A stretch of DNA of 64,000 nt from Zeimonas sp032027205 (GTDB lineage: Bacteria; Pseudomonadota; Gammaproteobacteria; Burkholderiales; Burkholderiaceae_E): NCBI GenBank assembly GCA_032027205.1, contig JAVSMN010000001.1, positions 3,599,418 through 3,663,417 of the forward strand. Reading direction: 5' to 3'. A program made the translations under genes and the position numbers. Below are positions 43,515 to 51,520 of this stretch, piece after piece. The notes beneath the pieces were generated by a model. The model did no database searches, was not told the origin of the DNA, and saw only the letters and a program-made list of their open reading frames with translations. The stretch's first letter is position 1, and the number at the start of each line of letters is the position of its first letter.

Positions 43515-44347
43515 GCGCCCGAGCGTGGCTCTCTCGTCGCTTTCCTTTGTTGCGTCTTGTTGCCGGTTGAAGGACCGTTCGTGCGGTTCCATCTTGGATT
43601 CAAGAGCCAGCGTTCCTTTTGTGTGGGCATGATGGCGCTAAGTACAGCGATAGCGGCATCGAAAAACTCGAAGCTGTTGGCCCGGTATAGGCGAAACAGC
43701 GCAGTAGGCTCATGCAGAACAGGGTAGCTACGAGCCACATCGTGGCGCTTGAAGTGCGTAACCCCGTCGCGGGCGTGCTTCAGGCTCAGGAAAAGCTGCC
43801 ATTCTTTGCGTCCAGAGATGCTGGGTGTCCCCAAGAGCTTGGGGACGATGTCCTTGAGCTTACTGTCGGTGGACAGGCGCTCGACAGCAACCGACGCCGG
43901 TAGGTGCTCTACTCCGTTCTTCTTGCGACGAACCTCGATGGGGCCCTTGGAGCGCTCAGCGATGACCTGATTGCAATAGGACTCGATGGCGGCGAAGCTA
44001 AAGAACGCGGAGCCCATCATCTCCTGCAGGCAGTCGTACAACTCAGAACTGTAGCTGTCTGGCACTGCCACGGCGATGCGAGCACGTCCCGGCAACGGCT
44101 CGGCGTTCGCCAAGTGAATTCGTGGACGAATCGCTTCGGCTCTCTGCCCACAGGACCAAGCAAAGTCGAGCTGGAGCGCTGAGGGACTCGGCGCTTGAAA
44201 CGAGAACTGCTTCACGCCATCGCGATAGACGCTGGTCAGTGATACGGGCAAGGGCTTGTCCCAAGTCTCGTTTCCGCTGCCAGTCGCCCACCCAGTAAAT
44301 GACAATCGCCAATCGCCGAGTTCAGGGGAATATGGGTCCGTAGTCAC
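43511..44347 (-). CDS. Hypothetical protein, possibly HEPN-like
   Basis: A 278-residue protein. The N-terminal half looks beta-rich. The middle helix SAFFSFAAIESYCNQVIAER followed by HARDGVTHFKRHDV has the shape of a HEPN-type helical domain, whose members are often RNases in defence or toxin systems; the R-x4-6-H motif would be RDGVTH. This is a guess from pattern. It ends overlapping the DUF45 remnant and faces the reverse transcriptase gene, inside the Tn7-like cargo. Confidence 0.55.
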   Translation of the reverse strand: MTTDPYSPELGDWRLSFTGWATGSGNETWDKPLPVSLTSVYRDGVKQFSFQAPSPSALQLDFAWSCGQRAEAIRPRIHLANAEPLPGRARIAVAVPDSYSSELYDCLQEMMGSAFFSFAAIESYCNQVIAERSKGPIEVRRKKNGVEHLPASVAVERLSTDSKLKDIVPKLLGTPSISGRKEWQLFLSLKHARDGVTHFKRHDVARSYPVLHEPTALFRLYRANSFEFFDAAIAVLSAIMPTQKERWLLNPRWNRTNGPSTGNKTQQRKATREPRSGA

Positions 44348-44532
44348 TCCGCTCCTTGACTGCTAGTCACAACACGAATTGCGCCGACGCACAGTGGATG
44401 CCGGGAAGCACGCCTAGGTCAACCGAGCGAACTGTCGTCTTTCTCTCCCGCCTGTCCCCTATCATTGCTCGCCCTTGTGCGTAGCGCCTTGAAGGCTAGG
44501 GGCTGACTGTTGCGACGCACTGCTTACGGCTC

Positions 44533-44715
44533 TTAGTCGTCCAGTAGCAGTTTCTCTAACCTGGCGACAAGTATTGCACGCTCTATTGAGTGCGGTTCAG
44601 TCAGTCCGCGTAAGCGCTCTAGTACTGCTTTGCGTCGTGCGGCTTGAGCGTGGAGGGCTGGAGCACCGAGTTTGGTGTCGTCAATACTCGTTACACGTCT
44701 CTCATCGTCAGTCAT
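44533..44715 (-). CDS. Small hypothetical protein
   Basis: A 60-residue charged helical protein (TKLGAPALHAQAARRKAVLE, SIERAILVARLEKLLLDD). A plausible start is the ATG at 44,715. No family is recognised. It sits alone in the about 525-bp gap between the HEPN-like and HAD-type genes; the rest of that gap (44,348-44,532 and 44,716-44,872) shows nothing convincing. Confidence 0.4.
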   Translation of the reverse strand: MTDDERRVTSIDDTKLGAPALHAQAARRKAVLERLRGLTEPHSIERAILVARLEKLLLDD

Positions 44716-44872
44716 TTCGGTGCCTCGTCATCATTTTCCATGCCCCCTCATAGAGCAACCAGGCATTTCACGGTCGTCAGTACGAACAGCGCTCAGACGA
44801 GTGAGGAGCGTCAAGCGTGCGATTCTTTTCTAGTTGCTTTGTATTACGGAGACGGTCTGTTTCTTGTCGGCA

Positions 44873-45646
44873 TCATTTCTTGGTATCGCTATTTGGCGTC
44901 TCAAGCCAAGTTGTTAAGGCGGCGAGCACATCCCGCGCGGAAACACCGTTACTTGATTCGCAGAGAATGACCTCGGCCGGCAAAGGATGAGGGAACTCGG
45001 ACTCATCGTCGTCCAGCACTCGATAGCTACTACAGAAAGCATTAGCGTAGAGCCACCCTCTAATCGATTCGAAGCGTGGTCCCGGAGCCGTGGCGCCAAG
45101 GAAGCGATTCCCTAGCGGCCCGAGTAGCAGCTGCAACTCGTCGTGGTCATACATGTACCGCCATGTGGAATGCACGACAATTCGCACCTCTGGATACGGA
45201 CGCAGTGCTCTAGCGAGAACCGGGAGCCAACAAAATTGAGCAAGAGAGGTTTCTGCTTGCTCGAGGGGATGAAGAACGCCGTCGAAATCGAGGAACAGCA
45301 CACGCATAGTTTTGTTCCAGGTCCAGTGCATGACCAGCTTGCCATCACGGAAGCTCAAGCTAGACGCCAAGTAACTCCCCGAACGATGTCGATGCATAAG
45401 GCGTACGCCGACCGTCTTCCCATCTGGCAACTCATCGACCAAGCGTCGCGCTGCATCGGCTGGAATTCCGCTGACGTACGAACCTTGATAGCGCCCTTCC
45501 ATGATGCGTCCGTACTGGTAGAGCAGAGCCCAGTTCCGCGAACCGAGCGCTTGCTGAGCGTGTCCGAACAAGGCCATGAGCTCGTCCACGCCCTGGCGTA
45601 GCTCCTTCACTTCGTTGCGGTTCGGTTGTTTTGGCACGTTACCCAT
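44873..45646 (-). CDS. HAD-superfamily protein with an uncharacterised N-terminal domain
   Basis: The ATG at 45,646 gives 257 residues. Residues 1-110 are unfamiliar (GSRNWALLYQYGRIMEGRYQ, HRHRSGSYLASSLSF). From Met114 a HAD-type domain begins, MRVLFLDFDGVLHP, with Asp120 and Asp122 as the expected nucleophile and acid/base, then VRIVVHSTWRYMYDHDEL and YRVLDDDESEFPHPLPAEV. This resembles the short HAD domains found with RNA-repair and defence genes. It follows tniQ by 52 bp on the same strand, so it is probably co-transcribed cargo. Met114 could also be an independent start. Confidence 0.7.
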   Translation of the reverse strand: MGNVPKQPNRNEVKELRQGVDELMALFGHAQQALGSRNWALLYQYGRIMEGRYQGSYVSGIPADAARRLVDELPDGKTVGVRLMHRHRSGSYLASSLSFRDGKLVMHWTWNKTMRVLFLDFDGVLHPLEQAETSLAQFCWLPVLARALRPYPEVRIVVHSTWRYMYDHDELQLLLGPLGNRFLGATAPGPRFESIRGWLYANAFCSSYRVLDDDESEFPHPLPAEVILCESSNGVSARDVLAALTTWLETPNSDTKK

Positions 45647-45698
45647 TCGGAAACATCCCAGTGCTACGCGTTCCGCGAGGTGATGTGTTCGCTCTTGG

Positions 45699-47231
45699 TC
45701 AGGATGTTTTAAGGAGGTCCGAAGGAGGAAGCCGCGCTCGTAGTAACTGTTCCAGTTCCTCACGTTCGAGCTCAATCGATGCCCACGTGTACGGAGCAGC
45801 CCATCGACACCGCGAGAATCCACCCATCAGGAGCCTCGTAGAGGCGGCCACGACGTGCGCAGCCGAATACGGGAGCGGCTCAGTCAGCTGGCGGATGTGG
45901 ACCGGGTCATGCGGCTCCGGTAGTTCCAGGCAAGCCGCCATGAGAGCCTGTTGAAGGAAGGTGAGGGAGTCCTTGGTCGCGTGGCCCGCAACGACGAGGT
46001 CAGGTCGAAGTTCTCGGGCCACCTCAGTTACCTCCGACTCCGGGATTGAGGCGCCAACCAAAGGTGATATCTGGGTCAGGGAAAGCAGCTCGTCCTCGTA
46101 GAAGCGCTTTAGCGCGAGCACATCATCGATATCAAAGCCACGGTCCTCTTCCGACTTCGAAGGCAAACGTCGGAAGTGCTTCAGAAGCTGCAGGTCGTCC
46201 TCGTTCAATCCAGCGTACTCACCGACGTCCTCAAGGGTCGCCAGGACCGGCGGCCTACCGCCGTGAAGCTCGGCGCCTGACTTCACGAACTCGGGCGTGT
46301 TGGTCGGAAACATCGGCTCCACGACCTCCGGGATAAGGCCGTGCGCGAGTGCAAATCTGCGGGCAAAAGGCACTGCGCCGGTAAGGACGGCGGGAATCTC
46401 CAGATGCTGCAATCTTTGCAGCAAGAGTTCACCGAGTTTGGACAGAACGTACGCGTGGAGGTCTCGCGCCTGAGCGAGAACTTCGCACGCTGTGCGACGC
46501 TCTTTCGCCGGCAGGTCACGGTAGAAGCGAAGTAGCCGCGGAGCCTCGTGGCACCAATGCGAAGCAGGGCGGGCGAGAAGTTGTGCGAGTAGGAACATCG
46601 TGTCCCACAGGTAAGCGCCACTTGTGCCGTCCCGGAAACGAAAGCGAAAGGGGGCCATTGCAGCGAAATCTTCGGAGACTTCAAGCACTGGCTCCGGTGC
46701 TGGGTCACGAGGTTGTGTGCGAAGGTCGGACTCGCATTTGCCGCAACGAAAGAGGGATGACCTAGACCACTTCAGTCGAGCACCGCACTCGTCACAACTG
46801 TCGCGCAGGAAGACCTGATGTTGGGGACAAGCGACAACAGGGGCGAAGTCCCACACCTCAAGTACGTAACCGCGCTCCTCCAGGCACGAGGTGCACACCT
46901 GCGAGTAGGTGTCCATATGCGCGTCGTCGCGAATACGAACATCACCAATCATCGACGCGTGGTCGGGCAGTCTTTCGCGGAGGTACTTGGACAGGGCGCT
47001 GGGAAGGCCTGTCGCCATGAGACTTAACGTTCTGAGCGCTGAGGGTCGGGCGCGCAGCTCAAAAGCATCGGCAATAGGTTCCCCGCCAATCTCGGTGACC
47101 GCCGCGAGGACGTCCGCGACGCCGCTGTAGCCGTTGCGTTCCGCAAGGCGCAGGATGTATCCAGCAAAGGACTCGTCGGGAAGAGGTACCAAGTTGCGGT
47201 AGAACCCCGGCAGGTAGGTTCGCGGTTGCAT
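45699..47231 (-). CDS. tniQ: TniQ/TnsD-family target-selection protein
   Basis: A 510-residue protein. It opens with the TniQ signature VPLPDESFAGYILRLAERNG. Zinc-finger cysteines follow: VCTSCLEERGYVLEVWDF, then ACPQHQVFLRDSCDECGARL and CGKCESDL. In Tn7-like elements TniQ/TnsD recognises the target and recruits TnsC. The C-terminal 300 residues, expected to hold DNA-binding domains, are not similar to anything I can name, so the target cannot be predicted. It lies 7 bp downstream of tnsC. Confidence 0.9.
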   Translation of the reverse strand: MQPRTYLPGFYRNLVPLPDESFAGYILRLAERNGYSGVADVLAAVTEIGGEPIADAFELRARPSALRTLSLMATGLPSALSKYLRERLPDHASMIGDVRIRDDAHMDTYSQVCTSCLEERGYVLEVWDFAPVVACPQHQVFLRDSCDECGARLKWSRSSLFRCGKCESDLRTQPRDPAPEPVLEVSEDFAAMAPFRFRFRDGTSGAYLWDTMFLLAQLLARPASHWCHEAPRLLRFYRDLPAKERRTACEVLAQARDLHAYVLSKLGELLLQRLQHLEIPAVLTGAVPFARRFALAHGLIPEVVEPMFPTNTPEFVKSGAELHGGRPPVLATLEDVGEYAGLNEDDLQLLKHFRRLPSKSEEDRGFDIDDVLALKRFYEDELLSLTQISPLVGASIPESEVTEVARELRPDLVVAGHATKDSLTFLQQALMAACLELPEPHDPVHIRQLTEPLPYSAAHVVAASTRLLMGGFSRCRWAAPYTWASIELEREELEQLLRARLPPSDLLKTS

Positions 47232-47238
47232 CGATGTG

Positions 47239-48321
47239 TTATCCCGCGCGGCTGCCTTGCCTCGATTGAGCTTTGTGCAAGGGCCTTGACGCCGTCACGG
47301 TGGCGACGGCGTCCTCAAGTCTTGCTCGGTCAATCTCGAACGGGTTGGCCGGTGCGTTCATGATTCCCAAGGCGGACGGATAGGCTGCCTTCAGTAGCTC
47401 GAGACCGCTGTCCATTCGTGGCTGGCGCGCGAGAAGTGATTGCGCCCGAGCGAACAGCTTCTCCAGATGTCGAAGGTGCATCGACGTGGCAAGGTAGAGC
47501 CTCATCACGATGTCGTTGTCGTTTGGGTTGATGAGTTGAGCCAAGCCGAACCGCTTCCGGAACTCGTTGATGACTTGCCGAACAAGCCTTATGTCCTCAC
47601 TGCTGCTCAATGAAAGGTAGGGCGCCTCGATGACAGAGGAGTACCGGCTGGCAAGCTCTGCATCTTTCGCAAACACGTCTAGTAGGACAGGAAGCCCCGA
47701 GACGACAATGACGAGCTTCTGTGCATGTTCGCCACCGCGACTGTTTAGACCGGAGGTCGTTCGGTTCCATAGCCCCTTCATGAGTTCAGCCGTGCGATAG
47801 GCAAACGCTTTCGCCTCTCTGACCAGGCCGTTGTGCATTTCCTCCATCAAGAGAATCAAGGTTCCGTAGGCGGTGAACGCGTCATGGAGCATCCACTCAA
47901 GTGTGTCCAGCTTGGTCGCCGGTCTGATATTTGGGCGCCCAAGTTGAGTGAGAAGTGCGTGGATGATGGCGCCGGTACTCGTCGCCGCGCGGAGGTCGGC
48001 GCGGACAACTGTCGCTCTCTGCTGAACATCGTTAGTGGGAATCGTGGCGAAGTGAGACTCGATGACGTTGAACGCGTGAGACTTACCTGTACCGCTTTCA
48101 CCCACAAAGAGGATTCCTCGACTTGTATCTGTCGACAAGACTTCCGAGAGCGCAACTTCGATTTCCCGCACTAGCCGATTCTGATGGGGAAGGAGAAGCG
48201 CTGATTCTTTCGACGTCGTCGTCATCGGTCGCAGCGCGGGACGTGAGTCAATAGACTGAGAGCTGCGAATCCAGCGTCCGGCCGGCGAGGACGGGGAGAG
48301 GAGCTGCGATGGCTGAGTCAT
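47239..48321 (-). CDS. tnsC: TnsC/TniB-family AAA ATPase
   Basis: A 360-residue protein from the ATG that overlaps the tnsB stop (ATGA). Walker A is FVGESGTGKSHAF (residues 74-81), Walker B is in TLILLMEEMHNGL, and sensor/arginine regions follow (KLVIVVSGLPVLL). TnsC assembles on DNA at the site chosen by TniQ and activates the transposase. A second in-frame Met at residue 33 is an alternative start. Intact. Confidence 0.9.
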   Translation of the reverse strand: MTQPSQLLSPSSPAGRWIRSSQSIDSRPALRPMTTTSKESALLLPHQNRLVREIEVALSEVLSTDTSRGILFVGESGTGKSHAFNVIESHFATIPTNDVQQRATVVRADLRAATSTGAIIHALLTQLGRPNIRPATKLDTLEWMLHDAFTAYGTLILLMEEMHNGLVREAKAFAYRTAELMKGLWNRTTSGLNSRGGEHAQKLVIVVSGLPVLLDVFAKDAELASRYSSVIEAPYLSLSSSEDIRLVRQVINEFRKRFGLAQLINPNDNDIVMRLYLATSMHLRHLEKLFARAQSLLARQPRMDSGLELLKAAYPSALGIMNAPANPFEIDRARLEDAVATVTASRPLHKAQSRQGSRAG

Positions 48322-49634
48322 TGCAGCTCTTCGACGGAAAGTTTTCCGTCGCTCAGAAGGCGGTCCAATGCGGTCGTGTTCTTCCTGTGGCTGACCTCGT
48401 GCGTCTCGGCGATTCTTGAACTCTGCTCGGCGACACGGGCATCCGTGCGCAAGGTAGTGTGTGACGTAGGAGAACGAGGCCCCTTGGTCCTCATGACTGC
48501 GGCGGCAGGGTCAAATCCAATCCGCCCATCCGTTGGCTGCTGCCAGGAGGAACCGGCGTCCTGACGTCTTTCCTCGGACTTGTAGAGCTCGAGCGAGACC
48601 GGAAAGTCGGGTGCCTCGAAAGTTGTGACCTCCGCTTCTATCGGGTTCAAGTATTCGGGGACGAAGACGAGAACTCGGCGAATATCATCCGGGTCAAGCT
48701 TGATAGTTACGTCACCTTGGTAGTGCCGCCATGCGTAGTTCAGTTCGTCGCTGTTGAACGTGATGCCGTTCGCGATAACTCCGTGTCGTCCCAATTTGGA
48801 GATGTAAGTCAGGGCGAACACCGAGCGCAGTTCCACGTCGCCGGTCGGCAGAAGTACGGGGAAATCTTCTTGCGCTTCACGCCATACCGAAATGCGTGAC
48901 TTACTCTTGAATCTTGGATGGGGGGCGTGATTAAAATCGCGAGTGTACTTGGCCAGTTTTTCTTCGAATTCTCGCACTGTCAGCGTAGCCTCTCGCTTGG
49001 CTTTCTCGAGCGCTCTCTTGTACTCGTGAGACGTGACAGGTAGGTTCGGAATCCACCCCCGGAGCGTCCGTATGAACTGGTCTTCGAAGGTTCGATGCGT
49101 GCGCTCAACCGTTCCCTTGAACTCCCCCCGTTTTGGGGGCATACGAAGAACTACGGTACCGTAGTAAATAAAGCAATGCGTGGACTGTTCCGCAACGAAT
49201 TCGGGGCCGTTGTCTATTGCCACAAGGTCATCAAGGCCAAATACGTCCCAGTCATCGGCGAGGTAGAGCAGATTATCCGGTAGCCAAAGCAATTTTGGTA
49301 AAACGCACCGTCGATAAAGCCGTATGAGGTCTGCTCCGCAGGGCGCAGTGGTCGAGCTATACCCCTTTACGACCCCCGACATGTGGTCGACCCCTAGTCC
49401 TAGGTGGTGTGTCAGCGGTTCACTCCATTCTTCGTTCGGGAAGAGGCAGAGCGATGGATGGGTGTAGTCGTACTCGCCGCGCTCGCCCGGGCGGGACGTA
49501 TGCAGCCGACGCAGCGTACGGAAGTCAACCGAGGCAGTTAGGGCTCCGACAATCGCTTCGCGAATCGCTCTCTTGTCAATTCTTTTGGTAAAGCGGCGCA
49601 GCGTTTCTAGGCTTAACGAATTCGACGGGGTCAC
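48318..49634 (-). CDS. tnsB: TnsB-type DDE transposase, catalytic part (split TnsB, second ORF)
   Basis: A GTG at 49,634 overlaps the preceding TGA (GTGA) and gives 438 residues. The rve catalytic triad is visible: Asp56 (GEYDYTHPSL), Asp141 (VAIDNGPEF) and Glu177 (GTVERTHRTF), with exactly 35 residues between the second and third, a DD35E arrangement. A Mu-C-type beta-barrel region follows. The N-terminal DNA-binding portion expected of TnsB is encoded by the separate upstream ORF, in a different frame. The frame is open to 49,862, but that extension overlaps the upstream ORF and has no family features. Confidence 0.85.
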   Translation of the reverse strand: MTPSNSLSLETLRRFTKRIDKRAIREAIVGALTASVDFRTLRRLHTSRPGERGEYDYTHPSLCLFPNEEWSEPLTHHLGLGVDHMSGVVKGYSSTTAPCGADLIRLYRRCVLPKLLWLPDNLLYLADDWDVFGLDDLVAIDNGPEFVAEQSTHCFIYYGTVVLRMPPKRGEFKGTVERTHRTFEDQFIRTLRGWIPNLPVTSHEYKRALEKAKREATLTVREFEEKLAKYTRDFNHAPHPRFKSKSRISVWREAQEDFPVLLPTGDVELRSVFALTYISKLGRHGVIANGITFNSDELNYAWRHYQGDVTIKLDPDDIRRVLVFVPEYLNPIEAEVTTFEAPDFPVSLELYKSEERRQDAGSSWQQPTDGRIGFDPAAAVMRTKGPRSPTSHTTLRTDARVAEQSSRIAETHEVSHRKNTTALDRLLSDGKLSVEELQ

Positions 49635-50287
49635 GCCATCATCTCCTGCGTTCGTTCGTCTTTCAGCTCTCGATGCAGGTTTGCGACGGTCCAGCTTGGA
49701 TTCGCAAGCAGCATTTCCTCCGCTCTCTTCTTCAGTGCCTCTCGCTCTTCGTTTGCGGATATCTGAGCTCGGTACTCCACTCCCTTGACTTGCAGGGCCG
49801 AAAGCCGGTATCGGTGGTGGCGCATTCGCAAAACGTCGTGATAGACGGTCCACTGCGACCACCGGCTATATCCGGAAATATCCATCGCTGCGTACCAGTC
49901 ATCGAGTTCCCTTGATGCTTGCCCGAACTGGAGCCGATATACCTTTGAGCGTGGGGACCCATTCATGCGAAGCATGCGCCGAACAAGAAACAGCTTTCCG
50001 AACCAGTCCACGATTCGGTGTGCCTCGAGCGCGAAGACGTTCGTCGCTGTGCGCCAACACTCCGCCTCCTCGTCGTTCTCATATACTTCGATGTCGTCAA
50101 TCAGCTCGGCCTGCTGAGTCACCAGAAGAGCTGCGAGGACAGCTCGGGAGATTGAGACTCGCTTGTTTTCTTCGTCAATTAGAGTCAGCGTCGAGCTACC
50201 ACGTGGAGCCGCCGAAATCGTATGCTCCTTCCCGTGTATCTGCACACGACGCCCTGTACGAATCTCAAAAGGTACTAGCGACGACAT
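49631..50287 (-). CDS. TnsB-type transposase, N-terminal DNA-binding part (split TnsB, first ORF)
   Basis: The ATG at 50,287 gives 218 residues, MSSLVPFEIRTGRRVQIHGK onward. It looks like the N-terminal TnsB/TniA region: a small beta module then helical segments ending SWTVANLHRELKDERTQ. The stop TGA overlaps the GTG of the catalytic ORF by translational coupling, and the start overlaps the tnsA stop. Either TnsB is made as two polypeptides, or a single indel or programmed frameshift at about 49,633 divides it. Confidence 0.7.
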   Translation of the reverse strand: MSSLVPFEIRTGRRVQIHGKEHTISAAPRGSSTLTLIDEENKRVSISRAVLAALLVTQQAELIDDIEVYENDEEAECWRTATNVFALEAHRIVDWFGKLFLVRRMLRMNGSPRSKVYRLQFGQASRELDDWYAAMDISGYSRWSQWTVYHDVLRMRHHRYRLSALQVKGVEYRAQISANEEREALKKRAEEMLLANPSWTVANLHRELKDERTQEMMA

Positions 50288-50922
50288 AGCGCTACCTTGG
50301 CATGGACGAGTTTTTCGAAGATGAGCGACAGCTCCTGGCGGTAGAGCAGCACGTAGAGAATTGAAAGCGGAACACCTCGCTGCTTGGCACGTTCCTGGTG
50401 TTCTCGGAGCGTTGCAGCTCTCTCGTGAATAAGGCATCGCTTTGCGCGCGCAAGAGTCTCGGGTGGGTACCGAAGAGACCGATATCTACGCAAAAGAGCA
50501 ATCGTTTGGATGAGGCCGTTACTCTCCAGCGTCTTCCGGTCCAATACCTCGTAGGCGTAGCCCTCGCGTTCGTACCAGCGGGAGCACTTGTCTAGTCGGG
50601 CGAGTTCTTCGTCGGTGAGTCGCGAGATGTCGTACTTCGCTTCCACGTACCCAAAGCGACCGTCGATATCGGTTGCGCCAATGTCCGGAATCGACGTAAA
50701 TGAGACACCATCGATTTCGACCTTGTGCTTGTGCGGCTCGAAGGAAATCGAAGCTATCAATTTTTTCCAATCCAGGTACATCTGTACGCGCAGCGTTGAA
50801 ATCGAGTCGAATACAAGCGGTTTTCCATCAACTGACTTCTCAGCTGGATGAATGCCAATGAACTTTAGATGTCCGCCGCTATTGACTATTTTTCGAACGG
50901 GACTTTTGAGACGCCTAGCCAT
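50275..50922 (-). CDS. tnsA: TnsA-like endonuclease subunit
   Basis: A 215-residue protein with the TnsA restriction-endonuclease-like core: HKVEIDGVSFTSIPDIGATD followed by GRFGYVEAKYDISRLTDEEL, giving the Asp and E-x-K catalytic residues. In Tn7, TnsA cleaves the non-transferred strands so that the element moves by cut-and-paste. The presence of TnsA argues for a Tn7-like rather than a Tn5053/Tn402-like element. It overlaps the next ORF by 13 bases and an upstream small ORF by 37. Confidence 0.88.
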   Translation of the reverse strand: MARRLKSPVRKIVNSGGHLKFIGIHPAEKSVDGKPLVFDSISTLRVQMYLDWKKLIASISFEPHKHKVEIDGVSFTSIPDIGATDIDGRFGYVEAKYDISRLTDEELARLDKCSRWYEREGYAYEVLDRKTLESNGLIQTIALLRRYRSLRYPPETLARAKRCLIHERAATLREHQERAKQRGVPLSILYVLLYRQELSLIFEKLVHAKVALCRR

Positions 50923-51071
50923 CTGTCGACCGTTATGTATGAAGATTTTGAGCCGAGGTCGGGTTTCCAGCCCTCAAATTTCATTTTCGACTCCAAATTC
51001 CTAAATAATCGCTCGACAACTGCCTTGGATTGAGCCCGTTGTTTTGGGCCGGGTCGGCGTTCGGTATCCAT
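50886..51071 (-). CDS. Small basic ORF at the head of the tns operon (uncertain)
   Basis: A 61-residue basic frame, MDTERRPGPKQRAQSKAVVE through KFEGWKPDLGSKSSYITVDR. It overlaps tnsA by 37 bases. AGGAGAG stands just upstream of its ATG, a good ribosome binding site, so it may be the first gene of the tns operon. No family recognised; it could be a small regulator or only a translation-coupling leader. Confidence 0.4.
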   Translation of the reverse strand: MDTERRPGPKQRAQSKAVVERLFRNLESKMKFEGWKPDLGSKSSYITVDRWLGVSKVPFEK

Positions 51072-51147
51072 GTTCGCTCTCCTTTACCTTTGAATCTGCC
51101 ACGTAAGCAACGGGATGATTCGGCAAGACGAAAGAGTGCGCCACGAA

Positions 51148-51362
51148 GTGCCGACGAACGGCTTTCAGGTGTTCTGCCAGTTTTTCTTAAATCGACGATT
51201 TAATATAGCAACTGTTAACGCAAGTAGTAACTATGGGGCGGCTCTGAAATATAGGGAGGGTGCCGAGGTTCGACGAACTTGTTGTGCGCTGCCTGCCATC
51301 CAACCGACTTGCGAGGCACTGGAGTGCCGTCGTTTCGAGCGACCGGGATGCCGACGAACGGT
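51148..51362. repeat. Candidate TnsB-binding repeats at the right end of the Tn7-like element
   Basis: Four related copies in the same orientation begin at about 51,148 (GTGCCGACGAACGG), 51,260 (GTGCCGAGGTTCGACGAAC), 51,323 (GTGCCGTCGTTTCG) and 51,348 (ATGCCGACGAACGG). The first and last share an exact 13-mer, TGCCGACGAACGG. They sit outside tnsA, where Tn7-like right-end transposase sites belong. No terminal ACA is visible nearby, so the exact end is not assigned. Confidence 0.4.
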
Positions 51363-51520
51363 CGGGTTCGGCCCATCAGTGCAAGAGAGATGGCGTCTGG
51401 GCGAATGGGTGCTCTCCCGGGTGCTGCCACGCCGGAATCGAGGCGCCGACCGCCGTATAAGGTGGCTCGGAGGGGGGCTCTCCTGCTATAAGAAGCAAGC
51501 GGAGGGAGCGCGGCTTAGGA

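Noticed and set aside
45699..50922. Tn5053/Tn402-type (tniABQ) element
   Set aside because: A TnsA-like endonuclease with the PD...EAK residues is present, which those elements lack.
45699..51071. CRISPR-associated transposon
   Set aside because: No cas genes and no repeat-spacer array are visible anywhere in the element.
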